A DNA stretch of 64,000 nt from Muricomes sp049840515. GTDB lineage: Bacteria > Bacillota > Clostridia > Lachnospirales > Lachnospiraceae. The translations under genes and the position numbers were made by a program. The notes under the pieces are model-generated. The model saw only the letters and a list, made by a program, of their open reading frames with translations, was not told the origin of the DNA and did no database searches. Below are positions 1 through 8,254 of the stretch, piece by piece. Positions within the stretch are counted from its first letter, which is position 1, and each line of letters begins with the position of its first letter. The DNA lies in contig JASGKW010000005.1 in NCBI GenBank assembly GCA_049840515.1, positions 62,001-126,000 of the forward strand, read 5' to 3'.

Positions 1-150
1 GAATTTGAAACAAACGATATATGGAAACATTTTGCCGCAGTGCAAAATGGCAGAGTGTACGACCTGGACAATGAAAAATTCGGCATGAGCGCTACTTTCC
101 GCTACAAAGAAGCATTAGAGGACTTATATCCAATTTTGTTTCCGCTTTAA
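1..150 (+). CDS. C-terminal end of an iron-complex ABC binding protein (partial)
   Basis: The first 49 codons of the window are an open frame that ends in TAA at 148-150. The peptide (...DIWKHFAAVQNGRVYDLD..., then LYPILFPL) resembles the C-terminal tail of periplasmic-binding proteins of the FecB/BtuF type, in which a helix rich in W and V precedes the last strand. A FecCD permease and its ATPase follow 12 bp downstream, which supports a siderophore, heme or cobalamin binding lipoprotein. The start lies outside the window, so ligand and signal peptide cannot be judged. Confidence 0.7.
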   Translation, partial: EFETNDIWKHFAAVQNGRVYDLDNEKFGMSATFRYKEALEDLYPILFPL

Positions 151-162
151 GGAGGAAAATTT

Positions 163-1154
163 GTGATTAGTACAAGAAAGAAGATATTATCCTTTGTAAT
201 AACCGCAATCGGGCTGTTATTTCTATTTTTGACTGCTGTGAATACCGGAAGTTTAAAGGTTTCCCCTGCGGAACTGTTTGAAGGATTGTTCGTGAAATAT
301 AATCCCGATGTGGCGACAATTTATGACCTGCGCTTTCCACGTATCTTCATTGCCATGTTTGGCGGTACGGCGACTGCTGTATCAGGTGTTCTGCTTCAGG
401 CAGTTCTAAAGAATCCTCTTGCCGACCCCGGGATTATCGGAATACGCAGGTGCAAGCCTTGCAGCGGTTCTCATCACTGCATTTTTTCCGGCACTCTACT
501 TCTATACACCTCTTTTTGCATTTTTCGGCGGCATGGCTGCCTTTCTGCTTGTATACAGCCTTTCATGGAGAGAAGGCCTTTCACCCCTTCGGATTATTCT
601 CGTGGGTGTGGCGGTAAATGCCATGTTCATGGGTATTATGAGTGCCTTTAACAGCGGTACCGGGAGCAATTATTCTGGTGTGGCGAGTATCGTCAATGCC
701 AATATTACCATGAAAGTCTGGAATGACTTTCTTACACTTTTTGTCTATGTAACTGCGGGGCTGATTCTCTCTGTTTTTGTGCTGGGACAGTGCAATCTTC
801 TGGCGCTGGAGGAGAAGACGGCGAGAAGTCTTGGCGTAAACGTTGCAAGAAACCGGATGATGATTTCAGCCATTGCGGTGCTGCTGGCAAGCATTTCTAC
901 TGCTGTCATTGGCCCCATCAGTTTTTTCAGGGCTTATTGTTCCCCATATTGCAAGACTTCTGGTGGGCAGCAACCATAAGGTGCTGGTGCCCTACAGCAT
1001 GATTCTGGGTGCCTTTACTTTACTGCTTGCGGACACTGTGGGGCGATCCATAGCGCCTCCCTATGAAATCAGTGCGTCAATCATTATGTCGGTGGCGGGA
1101 GGCCCGTTTTTCATTCTTTTGCTGAGGAGGTCAAAACAAAATTATGGCGGGTAA
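163..1154 (+). CDS. FecCD-family iron-complex permease, interrupted by two frameshifts
   Basis: A polytopic membrane permease for siderophore, heme or B12 uptake. It starts at GTG 163 behind GGAGG. Three reading frames must be joined: frame 1 to about 445 (NPLADPGIIGI), frame 2 from about 446 (AGASLAAVL) to about 928 (GPISFF), and frame 3 from about 930 (GLIVPHIARLL) to the stop at 1154. NPLADPGIIG, AGAS and GLIVPHIAR are FecCD hallmarks in the right order. The joined product of about 330 residues has the normal family length. The first junction looks like a loss of two bases or gain of one; the second has one extra base near 929. Sequencing error is likelier than decay because all conserved blocks survive. 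The 3' end overlaps the ATPase gene by 11 bp, as expected for a coupled operon. Confidence 0.85.
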
Positions 1155-1920
1155 TATTTTTACGATAGAGAATCTCTCTTTTGCATATGGAAAGCAGGAA
1201 GTTATCAGGGGGCTTAATCTTACCCTCCGCGAAGGGGCGGTAACAACGCTGATTGGCGCCAACGGCTGCGGAAAGAGTACGTTATTCAATTTGATGACCA
1301 AGAACCTGAAAACGGATGCCGGGGTGATTGCGCTGCACGGCGAAAATATTGGGAATATTAAGTTAAAGAGATTTGCCAGGCAGGCGGCCATCGTTCATCA
1401 GTATAATACAGCTCCGGCAGATTTGAGTGTAGAAAAACTTATCTCCTATGGACGTACCCCTTATCACAGAATGGGGGTATCCAGGGATATCAAGGAGGAT
1501 GAAGAAAAAATCCGCTGGGCGATGGAAATTACCCACACATTCAAATATAAAGACAAACCAGTGGCAGAACTCTCCGGGGGGCAGAAACAGCGGGTCTGGA
1601 TTGCTATGGCTCTGGCGCAGGACACAAAAATCCTTTTTTTGGATGAACCTACCACCTATCTGGACATACGGTATCAACTGCAGATTTTGAGGCTCATCCG
1701 GCAGTTGAACAGAGAATACGGGATTACCATTATTATGGTTCTGCATGATATTAACCAATCCCTGCACTACAGTGATGAAATCGTGGCTATGCAGGATGGA
1801 AAAATCATTGCACAGGGACTGCCGCAGGAGATTGTCACCCCTGAACTGGTGCGTACCGTATATGGTGTGGAGCTGAACATTCGGAATGTGGACGGGAAGC
1901 CTTTTGTTATTCCGATTTAG
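1144..1920 (+). CDS. Iron-complex ABC transporter ATPase (FecE/FhuC type)
   Basis: A 258-residue cytoplasmic ATPase that powers the FecCD permease encoded just upstream. Visible motifs are Walker A GANGCGKST near residue 38, signature LSGGQKQRVWIAMALAQ near 140, Walker B ILFLDEPTTYLD, and the switch histidine in VLHDINQS. The DEPTTYLD form and the C-terminal stretch with VYGVELN are typical of the iron-complex (FepC/FhuC) subfamily rather than sugar or peptide importers. The start ATG at 1144 overlaps the end of the permease frame. The substrate is not determinable from the ATPase alone. Confidence 0.9.
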   Translation: MAGNIFTIENLSFAYGKQEVIRGLNLTLREGAVTTLIGANGCGKSTLFNLMTKNLKTDAGVIALHGENIGNIKLKRFARQAAIVHQYNTAPADLSVEKLISYGRTPYHRMGVSRDIKEDEEKIRWAMEITHTFKYKDKPVAELSGGQKQRVWIAMALAQDTKILFLDEPTTYLDIRYQLQILRLIRQLNREYGITIIMVLHDINQSLHYSDEIVAMQDGKIIAQGLPQEIVTPELVRTVYGVELNIRNVDGKPFVIPI

Positions 1921-1989
1921 CTTTGGAAATAACACAGATGGCGTGCAGCAGATTCTTTAGGAGAAAAACAACAAAGGCGGTTTAATTTC

Positions 1990-3762
1990 ATGATGATAAA
2001 TAAAAGGTTAATCGGAATCATAACAAAAAGTAAAGAATACATAACCTGGAATGTTATATTCCAGTGGTTCTCACTTGTGGCAAATATAGTAATAATGACA
2101 AGCATCTCAAATCTGCTGGCACTTCTTTTTATCAGAAAAGAAAATACAGGAGGGCTGATGACTACATTTATTGTGGTGGCGGCTGCGGTGGCGGTACGTT
2201 TTGCCTGTGTGACAGGGGCATCCCGGATGGGCTATCTATCTGCAAAAGAGGTCAAGAGAACCCTGCGGGCAAAGATTTACGAAAAGCTTCTAAATCTGGG
2301 CGTTTCCTACAGGGAGGAGGTCAAAACTTCCGAGGTGGTGCAGGTGGCGGTGGAAGGTGTGGACCAGTTGGAAATTTACTTTGGTTCCTATCTGCCGCAG
2401 TTTTTTTATGCCATGCTGGCTCCCCTGACTTTATTTATATATCTGAGTTTTATAAATGTTCCATCTGCAATTGTATTGCTCGTCTGTGTGCCGCTGATTC
2501 CCATTGCCATTGCCGCGGTACAGACTATAGCAAAGAAAATTCTGTCCAAATATTGGGGAAGGTACACAGCTTTGGGGGATACATTTCTGGAAAATTTGCA
2601 GGGACTGACAACGCTGAAAATTTATCAGGCGGATGAATTTAAAAATAAAGAAATGAACGAAGAAGCTGAGAAGTTCAGAAAAATCACCATGAAAGTGCTG
2701 ACTATGCAGCTTAATTCCATAATCCTTATGGATGTGATTGCCTACGGCGGTGCAGCTCTGGGCATCATTATGGCGGCAACACAGTATGCAAAAGGAAATG
2801 TCACTCTTGCGGGCTGCCTGCTTATTATCCTGCTGTCAGCAGAATTTTTTATTCCAATGAGGCAGTTGGGAAGCTTTTTCCATATTGCCATGAACGGCAT
2901 GGCGGCCAGTGATAAGATATTCCGGCTGCTGGATATCCCTGAGGTTGAAGTAAGACCTGAAACCCTGGATAAATCACAGGAGGGTCCGGCAAAAACGAAA
3001 TCGGACTTTGAGACAGGGGCAATTATTTGCAGGGATTTGCATTTTTCCTATGAGAAAAATCAGGAGATTCTTCATGGGATTGACCTTTCTTTTCCTCAAG
3101 ACAGTTTTACCGCAGTCGTAGGGGAGAGCGGCTGTGGGAAGTCCACCATTGCTTCAATTTTAATGGGCCGCAGCAGGGGATATGCGGGTTCGGTTTCTAT
3201 TGGAGGAGTGGAGTTAAAGAATGCTGCGGAAAACAGCATAATGGATAATATAACGTACATTAGCAGCCAGAGTTATTTGTTCAAAGGAACCGTCCGGTAT
3301 AATCTGCTGATGGGGAAAGGAGATGCCACTGACGAGGAGCTGTGGGCTGTGCTGGAGCGGGTGAATCTTTCGGATTTTCTTAAAAATGAAAACGGATTGG
3401 ACACTCTGCTTTTAGAGAAAGCCCAGAACCTTTCAGGGGGGCAGTGTCAGAGGCTGGCACTGGCGAGGGCGCTGCTGCACGACAGCCCGGTATATATCTT
3501 TGATGAAGCGACCTCCAACATTGATGCGGAGAGCGAAAATGACATTATGAAAGAAATTTATACTCTGGCAAAGGGCAGGACAGTGATACTCATTTCCCAC
3601 AGGCTTGGCAATGTGGTGGGCGCAGACAACATCTATGTGCTGGAAGAAGGTGCTGTTATAGAGGAAGGGAATCATAAAAAACTGCTGGGAAGTCAAGGTT
3701 TGTATCAAAAGATGTGGGATACACAGCAGGCTCTTGAAAACTTTGGAAAGGACAAAAGCTAG
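1990..3762 (+). CDS. ABC transporter, fused membrane and ATPase domains (first of a pair)
   Basis: A 590-residue half-transporter. An N-terminal six-helix type-1 exporter fold (about residues 20-300) precedes an ATPase domain (about 345-580) with Walker A GESGCGKST, signature LSGGQCQRLALARA and Walker B VYIFDEATSNID. It is followed by a second half-transporter, so the two probably form a heterodimer. Pairs of this architecture beside FecBCD systems are known as siderophore importers or exporters (YbtPQ and IrtAB types); CydDC thiol exporters look similar. Position behind an iron ABC operon favours an iron-siderophore role, by inference. Start ATG 1990 follows the purine-rich stretch AAAGGCGG. 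Confidence 0.85.
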   Translation: MMINKRLIGIITKSKEYITWNVIFQWFSLVANIVIMTSISNLLALLFIRKENTGGLMTTFIVVAAAVAVRFACVTGASRMGYLSAKEVKRTLRAKIYEKLLNLGVSYREEVKTSEVVQVAVEGVDQLEIYFGSYLPQFFYAMLAPLTLFIYLSFINVPSAIVLLVCVPLIPIAIAAVQTIAKKILSKYWGRYTALGDTFLENLQGLTTLKIYQADEFKNKEMNEEAEKFRKITMKVLTMQLNSIILMDVIAYGGAALGIIMAATQYAKGNVTLAGCLLIILLSAEFFIPMRQLGSFFHIAMNGMAASDKIFRLLDIPEVEVRPETLDKSQEGPAKTKSDFETGAIICRDLHFSYEKNQEILHGIDLSFPQDSFTAVVGESGCGKSTIASILMGRSRGYAGSVSIGGVELKNAAENSIMDNITYISSQSYLFKGTVRYNLLMGKGDATDEELWAVLERVNLSDFLKNENGLDTLLLEKAQNLSGGQCQRLALARALLHDSPVYIFDEATSNIDAESENDIMKEIYTLAKGRTVILISHRLGNVVGADNIYVLEEGAVIEEGNHKKLLGSQGLYQKMWDTQQALENFGKDKS

Positions 3763-3763
3763 T

Positions 3764-5422
3764 ATGAAAAGACGAAATGGTTTTAAAGTTATGACAAAAC
3801 TTATCGGCCTGGTAAAGCCTTTGACAGGGTTTATGATTCTGGCGATTGTGATGGGATTTATTGGACACCTGTGTGCCGCCTTTATTACCATCCTTGGCGG
3901 GTATGCTGTTCTTGAGTTGATGCAGTTTGATACATCTTTTACATTGAGGGCTATCTTCATATGCCTGATTGCATTTGCACTGCTTCGAGGCATATTGAGA
4001 TATACAGAGCAGGCATTGAATCACTATATTGCATTTAAGCTGCTGGCACTTATTAGAAACAAAGTATTCCATGCACTGAGAAAGCTTTGTCCGGCAAAAT
4101 TAGAGGGGCGGGACAGGGGGGATTTGATTTCAATTATCACTTCAGATATTGAACTTTTGGAAGTGTTTTACGCGCACACCATTTCTCCCGCAGTCATTGC
4201 ATTTTTTATGACCATAGGCATGTCCCTGTTTATCGGAAGCTTTCACCCCTTGCTGGGATTGGTGGCTCTGGCGGCTTACATAACAGTGGGAATTATTATC
4301 CCAACGGCCATATCTAAGGAGAGTGGTGATGACGGTATAAATTTCCGCTCCAAATCAGGGGATTTAAGTGGATTTGTCCTGGACAGTCTGCGTGGTCTTA
4401 TGGAAACCATTCAATATGGGCAGGGGAAAAAACGGCTCGATGAGATGAATTATAAGACTGATGAACTTTCAAAATACGAGGAGCGTATGAAGAAAACAGC
4501 CGGGCGGAATATGGCGGTAACCAATAACATTGTTTTATTGTTTGATCTTGCCATGTTATTTGTAAGTGCGGCGCTTTACCAGAGGGGCGCGGTAGGATTT
4601 GAGGGAGTGCTTATTCCTGTTATAGCTTTGATGAGTTCCTTCGGACCTGTGATTGCGCTGGCATATCTGGGGAGTACCCTGCAAAATACCTTTGCGGCGG
4701 GAAACCGGGTGCTGGATATTCTGGAAGAGGTTCCTGTGACAGAGGAAGTGTCAGGAAATCCAGATATTACTTTTCATGGGGCTGCTGCCAGAAATGTGAG
4801 TTTTTCCTACGGTGAGGAAACGATTTTATCCGATGTGTCAGTTCCGTTTCCAGAGAACGACATAGTAGGTATAGTGGGGCAGAGCGGCAGCGGTAAGTCT
4901 ACTTTGCTCAGACTGCTGATGCGTTTTTGGAATGTGAGAGAAGGGAACATCGGCATTTCAGACACCCCTATTGATGAAATTAATACAAAAAATCTCCGCG
5001 ACATGGAAAGTTTTGTGACTCAGGAAACCCACCTGTTTCATGACAGTATTGCAAATAATCTCCGGATTGCCAAACTGGATGCGTCTGAGAAAGAACTGGA
5101 GACTGCCTGCAAAAAGGCATCTATTCACGATTTTATCGTGAGTCTTCCCAAGGGCTATGACACCTTGGTTGGGGAGCTTGGAGATACCTTGTCCGGCGGA
5201 CAAAAGCAGAGGATTGGACTGGCGAGAGCATTTCTTCATGACGCCCCCTTTATGCTGCTGGACGAACCTACCAGCAATCTTGACAGTTTAAACGAAGGGG
5301 TCATTCTAAAATCTTTGCAGAAGGAGAGAGAGGGCAAGACGATTGTGTTGGTTTCTCACAGGCAATCCACCATGAAAATTGCGGATGTAGTGCACTCCGT
5401 GGAACATGGGAGGATGAGCTGA
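3764..5422 (+). CDS. ABC transporter, fused membrane and ATPase domains (second of a pair)
   Basis: A 552-residue half-transporter with the same layout as its upstream partner: membrane domain about residues 10-300, ATPase about 320-550. It has Walker A GQSGSGKST, signature LSGGQKQRIGLARA and Walker B FMLLDEPTSNLD. ATG 3764 directly follows the upstream stop and has GGAAAGG about 13 bp ahead; a TTG at 3734 would extend it into the upstream gene but has no good ribosome site. The tight spacing and matched sizes suggest a heterodimeric exporter-fold transporter handling the same iron complex as the FecCD system, which is inference. Confidence 0.85.
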   Translation: MKRRNGFKVMTKLIGLVKPLTGFMILAIVMGFIGHLCAAFITILGGYAVLELMQFDTSFTLRAIFICLIAFALLRGILRYTEQALNHYIAFKLLALIRNKVFHALRKLCPAKLEGRDRGDLISIITSDIELLEVFYAHTISPAVIAFFMTIGMSLFIGSFHPLLGLVALAAYITVGIIIPTAISKESGDDGINFRSKSGDLSGFVLDSLRGLMETIQYGQGKKRLDEMNYKTDELSKYEERMKKTAGRNMAVTNNIVLLFDLAMLFVSAALYQRGAVGFEGVLIPVIALMSSFGPVIALAYLGSTLQNTFAAGNRVLDILEEVPVTEEVSGNPDITFHGAAARNVSFSYGEETILSDVSVPFPENDIVGIVGQSGSGKSTLLRLLMRFWNVREGNIGISDTPIDEINTKNLRDMESFVTQETHLFHDSIANNLRIAKLDASEKELETACKKASIHDFIVSLPKGYDTLVGELGDTLSGGQKQRIGLARAFLHDAPFMLLDEPTSNLDSLNEGVILKSLQKEREGKTIVLVSHRQSTMKIADVVHSVEHGRMS

Positions 5423-5760
5423 TGGCGAGAAGTGTAGAGAGTAAGCGGGAGCGGGAAAAGAAGATGGTTTCCCAAATGATTGCGCTGTACTGCAAAAAAA
5501 AGCACCACACAAGAGAGGGACTTTGTCCAGAGTGTGAAGAACTTTTGCATTATGCCGTACAGCGCAGTGAAAAGTGTCCGTTTATGGAGTCAAAGACATT
5601 TTGTGTCAACTGTAAAGTGCATTGCTACAAGCCGGAAATGCGGGAGAAAATTCGCAGGGTCATGAGGTTTTCGGGGCCGTGGATGCTGCTTCACCACCCG
5701 GTCATGGCCATTCGGCATGTAATTGAAACGAAGAAAGAGCAGAAAAGACTGGAGGGCTAA
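5422..5760 (+). CDS. YgbA-like protein of the nitrous oxide-stimulated promoter family
   Basis: A 112-residue protein recognised by the pattern MIALYCKKKHHT, LCPECEELLHYA, CPFMESKTFCVNC and VHCYKPEMREKI. These match the YgbA_NO family (E. coli YgbA), whose expression responds to nitrosative stress; its biochemical role is not established. Seven cysteines, including CPEC and CVNC, suggest a metal or cluster site. The ATG overlaps the preceding stop (TGATG), so it is translationally coupled to the transporter genes. That linkage to iron transport is consistent with nitric oxide and iron homeostasis being connected, but this is inference. Confidence 0.85.
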   Translation: MARSVESKREREKKMVSQMIALYCKKKHHTREGLCPECEELLHYAVQRSEKCPFMESKTFCVNCKVHCYKPEMREKIRRVMRFSGPWMLLHHPVMAIRHVIETKKEQKRLEG

Positions 5761-5761
5761 G

Positions 5762-6139
5762 ATGAGACTTAAAAAAATATTATTTGTTGTGCTTGGATGT
5801 GTAGGCTTGGGGCTGGGTGCAGTTGGAGCGGTGGTCCCTCTGCTTCCCGCATTTCCCTTTTTATTGCTGGCGGCATTTTGTTTCGCCAAAAGTTCAGAAA
5901 GGCTTCACAGTTGGTTCATCAACACCAGGCTTTATAAGAACAATCTTGAGAGCTACGTGGAAGGCAAGGGTATGCTCTGGAAGGCTAAAATACGAATTAT
6001 GGTCGTTGTCACAGTGACTATGGCGGTAGGTTTTATTATGATGAGCAGAGTTCCGGTGGGACGAATCATTTTAGCCATTGTCTGGGTTGGACATATGATA
6101 TATTTTATCTTTGGGGTGAAGACTATTAAAAAAGCCTAA
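5762..6139 (+). CDS. DUF454 (YbaN-like) small membrane protein
   Basis: A 125-residue integral membrane protein with hydrophobic segments near residues 5-35, 75-95 and 97-115. The signature PLLPAFPFLLLAAFCFAKSS followed by HSWFIN identifies the DUF454/YbaN family, which is often found beside iron and heme uptake genes but has no known activity. ATG 5762 is preceded by GGAGGG at 5750-5755; an in-frame start at 5723 lies inside the upstream gene and is less likely. It is the last gene before a new promoter at 6143. Confidence 0.85.
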   Translation: MRLKKILFVVLGCVGLGLGAVGAVVPLLPAFPFLLLAAFCFAKSSERLHSWFINTRLYKNNLESYVEGKGMLWKAKIRIMVVVTVTMAVGFIMMSRVPVGRIILAIVWVGHMIYFIFGVKTIKKA

Positions 6140-6142
6140 GTA

Positions 6143-6171
6143 TTGACAATAAAAAGGGGGTGTGATATATT
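6143..6171 (+). promoter_or_regulatory. Promoter of the T-box leader
   Basis: TTGACA at 6143-6148 and TATATT at 6166-6171 are separated by exactly 17 bp. Transcription would begin near 6178, at the 5' edge of the T-box stem I. Confidence 0.8.
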
Positions 6172-6177
6172 TTTATA

Positions 6178-6449
6178 AACCGAAGACGAGGGAGTTAGGC
6201 TGTTAAGCGGTCGTCAGCGAATCCGGGATGGTGAAAGCCGGAGCGATGCAGCATCAGCAAGTGGGCCTCCGAGGGCAAAGTGAAAGATGTACAATATAAG
6301 TACAGTCGAGTAGCTGAGACGCACAGCCGGCGTTACAAGGCTAAGGGTGTAATAGCACTCTACAAAGAGGGTATGAACGAATCATACCAAACAAGGTGGT
6401 ACCGCATGTAGACACGTGTCCTTGATACAATCAGGACAGGTGTTTTTTT
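6178..6449 (+). promoter_or_regulatory. T-box riboswitch leader (tRNA-sensing)
   Basis: The conserved T-box bulge AAGGTGGTACCGC lies at 6393-6405 and is followed by a strong terminator, the classic antiterminator/terminator choice that uncharged tRNA controls. Upstream, 6180-6285 folds as stem I: the arms GGAG near 6194 and CTCC near 6271 enclose a loop, and the distal part has the GGATGGTGAAAGCCGG pattern seen in T-box stem I tips. The 3' side of the specifier loop reads CAGCAAGTGGGC; UGG (Trp) is the codon I favour, with GUG (Val) possible. No synthetase, amino-acid biosynthesis or transporter gene follows directly, which is unusual. Confidence 0.85.
6411..6449 (+). terminator. T-box intrinsic terminator
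   Basis: Arms ACAC-G-TGTCCT and AGGACA-G-GTGT close over TGATACAATC and are followed by seven T residues ending at 6449. This is the default-off structure of the T-box. Its T-tract is also the outer edge of the palindromic repeat that follows. Confidence 0.85.
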
Positions 6450-6594
6450 GTTACAGTTTAGCCATGTAAGTTTTGAAAATACTGGAAGGAGAAAGCTTGC
6501 TTTCGTATGCCAGTATTTTCAAAATTTATTTGGCGCACTGCCCAAGCGAGATGAAGCGAAGCGGAATCGAGCTTGTGGCTAAACTGTAACAAAA
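6446..6594. repeat. Palindromic repeat element, copy A
   Basis: A 149-bp element with perfect 19-bp terminal inverted repeats: TTTTGTTACAGTTTAGCCA at 6446-6464 and its reverse complement at 6576-6594. Inside is a second inverted repeat (TTTGAAAATACTGG near 6472 against CCAGTATTTTCAAAA near 6510) and the block TTGGCGCACTGCCCAAGCGAGA, which can form a small TTGG/CCAA hairpin. Related elements occur at 29047-29225 and 47908-48059. There is no coding potential. Confidence 0.85.
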
Positions 6595-6726
6595 GTATGA
6601 GAGTATAGGAAGCGTGCTTTCGTATGCCAGTATTATTGAAAATTTATTTGGCGCACTGCCCAAGCGAAGCGGAATTGAGCTTGGCTAAACTGTAACAAAA
6701 GTATGGGAGTATAGAAAGCTTGCTTT
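6595..6726. repeat. Decayed tandem remnants of the palindromic repeat
   Basis: Positions 6595-6696 repeat the right two-thirds of copy A with changes, from AGTATGAGAGTATAGGAAGC to a second TGGCTAAACTGTAAC at 6682-6696. A third, shorter start of the same unit (AGTATGGGAGTATAG, then AAAGCTTGCTTT) runs to about 6726. The left terminal repeat is missing from both, as if the right part had been duplicated by slippage or recombination. Nothing else is visible between 6727 and the next ribosome site at 6770. Confidence 0.75.
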
Positions 6727-6782
6727 AGGATATTTGCAATTAAACTGTAGTGTTGATGTTTTATGGGATAGGGGGTTATGCC

Positions 6783-7127
6783 GTGGATGATAAGTTTACG
6801 CTTTACAATTTGAAGGTGGAGGTGATTGCCTCTGAGAAGCCGATGGTATGTGGACACAAGGCGGGGGATTATTTTTTGGTTATCGGTGAGGATATTGTTT
6901 TCCCGGAGAATCATTCGTTTTCTATGTATGCATTGAGTGCACTTTTACCGCTTCTGCCCGCAAAGCAGAGGGAGCTGCATCCCAATGACTGGATGTTGTC
7001 GGACAGTGTGATTGCCTGCCCGGACCCAAATTGCGGAGCGAGATTTAAGATAACCCGAATAGGGAAACAGGAATTTAGTCATGCAGTATGTACGACGGAA
7101 CCAATTTATGGAGGAGATGAAGAGTAA
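6783..7127 (+). CDS. TIGR04076-like small protein
   Basis: A 114-residue protein of the TIGR04076 type: an N-terminal strand pattern LYNLKVEVIA, a CGHKAGDYF turn, then AKQRELHPNDWM and a CPDPNCGARFKITR segment. The function of this family is unknown; it is often beside oxidoreductases in clostridia. GTG 6783 is preferred over the upstream ATG at 6750 because AGGGGGT at 6770-6776 is well placed and the upstream extension is not conserved-looking. The stop overlaps the next ATG (TAATG), so the two genes are co-translated. Confidence 0.7.
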   Translation: MDDKFTLYNLKVEVIASEKPMVCGHKAGDYFLVIGEDIVFPENHSFSMYALSALLPLLPAKQRELHPNDWMLSDSVIACPDPNCGARFKITRIGKQEFSHAVCTTEPIYGGDEE

Positions 7128-8173
7128 TGGCAGAAAGATTTGAGTTGGCAAAGGATTACACAATCAGCAGGGTGATTAATGGATGCTGGCAGTTATCGGA
7201 GGGGCACAGTTTAAAGTCCCAGCTGGATATGCAGGATGTTATGAAAGCGTTTTATATGCTTGTGGAGAGGGGTTTTACAACCTTTGACTGTGCGGATATT
7301 TACACAGGCGTTGAAGAGTTTATCGGCAAGTTTGTAAAAGAACTGAAAGGCAGCAGCAGTATGTCACCTGATGATATTCAGATTCACACCAAGTATGTGC
7401 CGGATATCAATTTGCTCAGTGAGGTGGACGCGCAGTACACAGAGAAAATCATTGACAGGAGCCTGAAACGGCTGAACAGGGACATTCTGGATGTAGTGCA
7501 GTTTCATTGGTGGGATTATGATGTCCCGGGCTGTGTGGAGACTGCGGGGTATCTTCACCGCTTAAAAGAGAAAGGCAAAATCCGCAATATTTCTGTCACT
7601 AATTTTGATACAGAGCATTTTGCTGAAATTGTTGAGTCCGGCATACCCATAGCATCTTTCCAGTCCCAATATTCAGTGTTTGACAGACGTCCGGAGAAGA
7701 AACTTTTGGATTACTGCAAAAGTAAAGGTGTCCCGCTGCTGTGCTACGGCACGTTATCAGGAGGATTTCTGGCAGAAAAGTGGATTGGCCAGTCACCGGC
7801 TCAGCCGGAAACCCGCTCACAGGTAAAATACTTTCAGGTTCTTGAAGATACCTTGGGATGGGAAGGTTATCAGAAATTATTGCTGCTGCTGGATGGGATT
7901 GCAAAGAAGTATTCCGTGAAAATTCCCCAGGTAGCTGCAAAGTATATTTTAAGTCAGGAAGGTGTCGGAGCCGCTATTATCGGAATCAGAAACAGCCGTC
8001 ATGTGGAGTCTAACGCACAAATTTTTGATTTTAACCTTGAGAGTGGTGAGATTGAAGAAATCAGGAAGTTTTTGAGTAACTATCCGATACTGGAGGGAGA
8101 ACCTTTTCAATTGGAGCGCACGGTAGGTTCCAAATATAGAGACATTATGAAGATGAACCTGAGTGAGGAATAA
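7127..8173 (+). CDS. Aldo/keto reductase family oxidoreductase
   Basis: A 348-residue NADPH-type (alpha/beta)8-barrel reductase. The catalytic set is visible: Asp and Tyr in FDCADIYTGVEEFIG, Lys in IHTKYVP, and His in VQFHWWD. The later segments SVTNFD, SQYSVFDR and IIGIRNSRHVE fit the AKR cofactor-binding end. It reduces aldehydes or ketones, or works in the reverse direction; the substrate cannot be read from sequence. It is coupled to the TIGR04076-like gene through a TAATG overlap. Confidence 0.85.
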   Translation: MAERFELAKDYTISRVINGCWQLSEGHSLKSQLDMQDVMKAFYMLVERGFTTFDCADIYTGVEEFIGKFVKELKGSSSMSPDDIQIHTKYVPDINLLSEVDAQYTEKIIDRSLKRLNRDILDVVQFHWWDYDVPGCVETAGYLHRLKEKGKIRNISVTNFDTEHFAEIVESGIPIASFQSQYSVFDRRPEKKLLDYCKSKGVPLLCYGTLSGGFLAEKWIGQSPAQPETRSQVKYFQVLEDTLGWEGYQKLLLLLDGIAKKYSVKIPQVAAKYILSQEGVGAAIIGIRNSRHVESNAQIFDFNLESGEIEEIRKFLSNYPILEGEPFQLERTVGSKYRDIMKMNLSEE

Positions 8174-8254
8174 ATAGAGTGAGTGAGATGTGTTAGCAAG
8201 GAAAGAGAGCGGAAGAGAGAATGAGAGAAAAGAAGAGGGAAAAGGAGAGGTCAG

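Noticed and set aside
445..929. Programmed ribosomal frameshifting in the FecCD permease gene
   Set aside because: No slippery heptamer with downstream structure is seen, two shifts would be needed, and many other genes in the window show the same kind of break.
1119..2325. GAGGAGGTCAAAAC occurring twice (near 1124 and 2314)
   Set aside because: Both lie in coding sequence in different genes; a 14-bp match with a ribosome-site-like core is best seen as chance.
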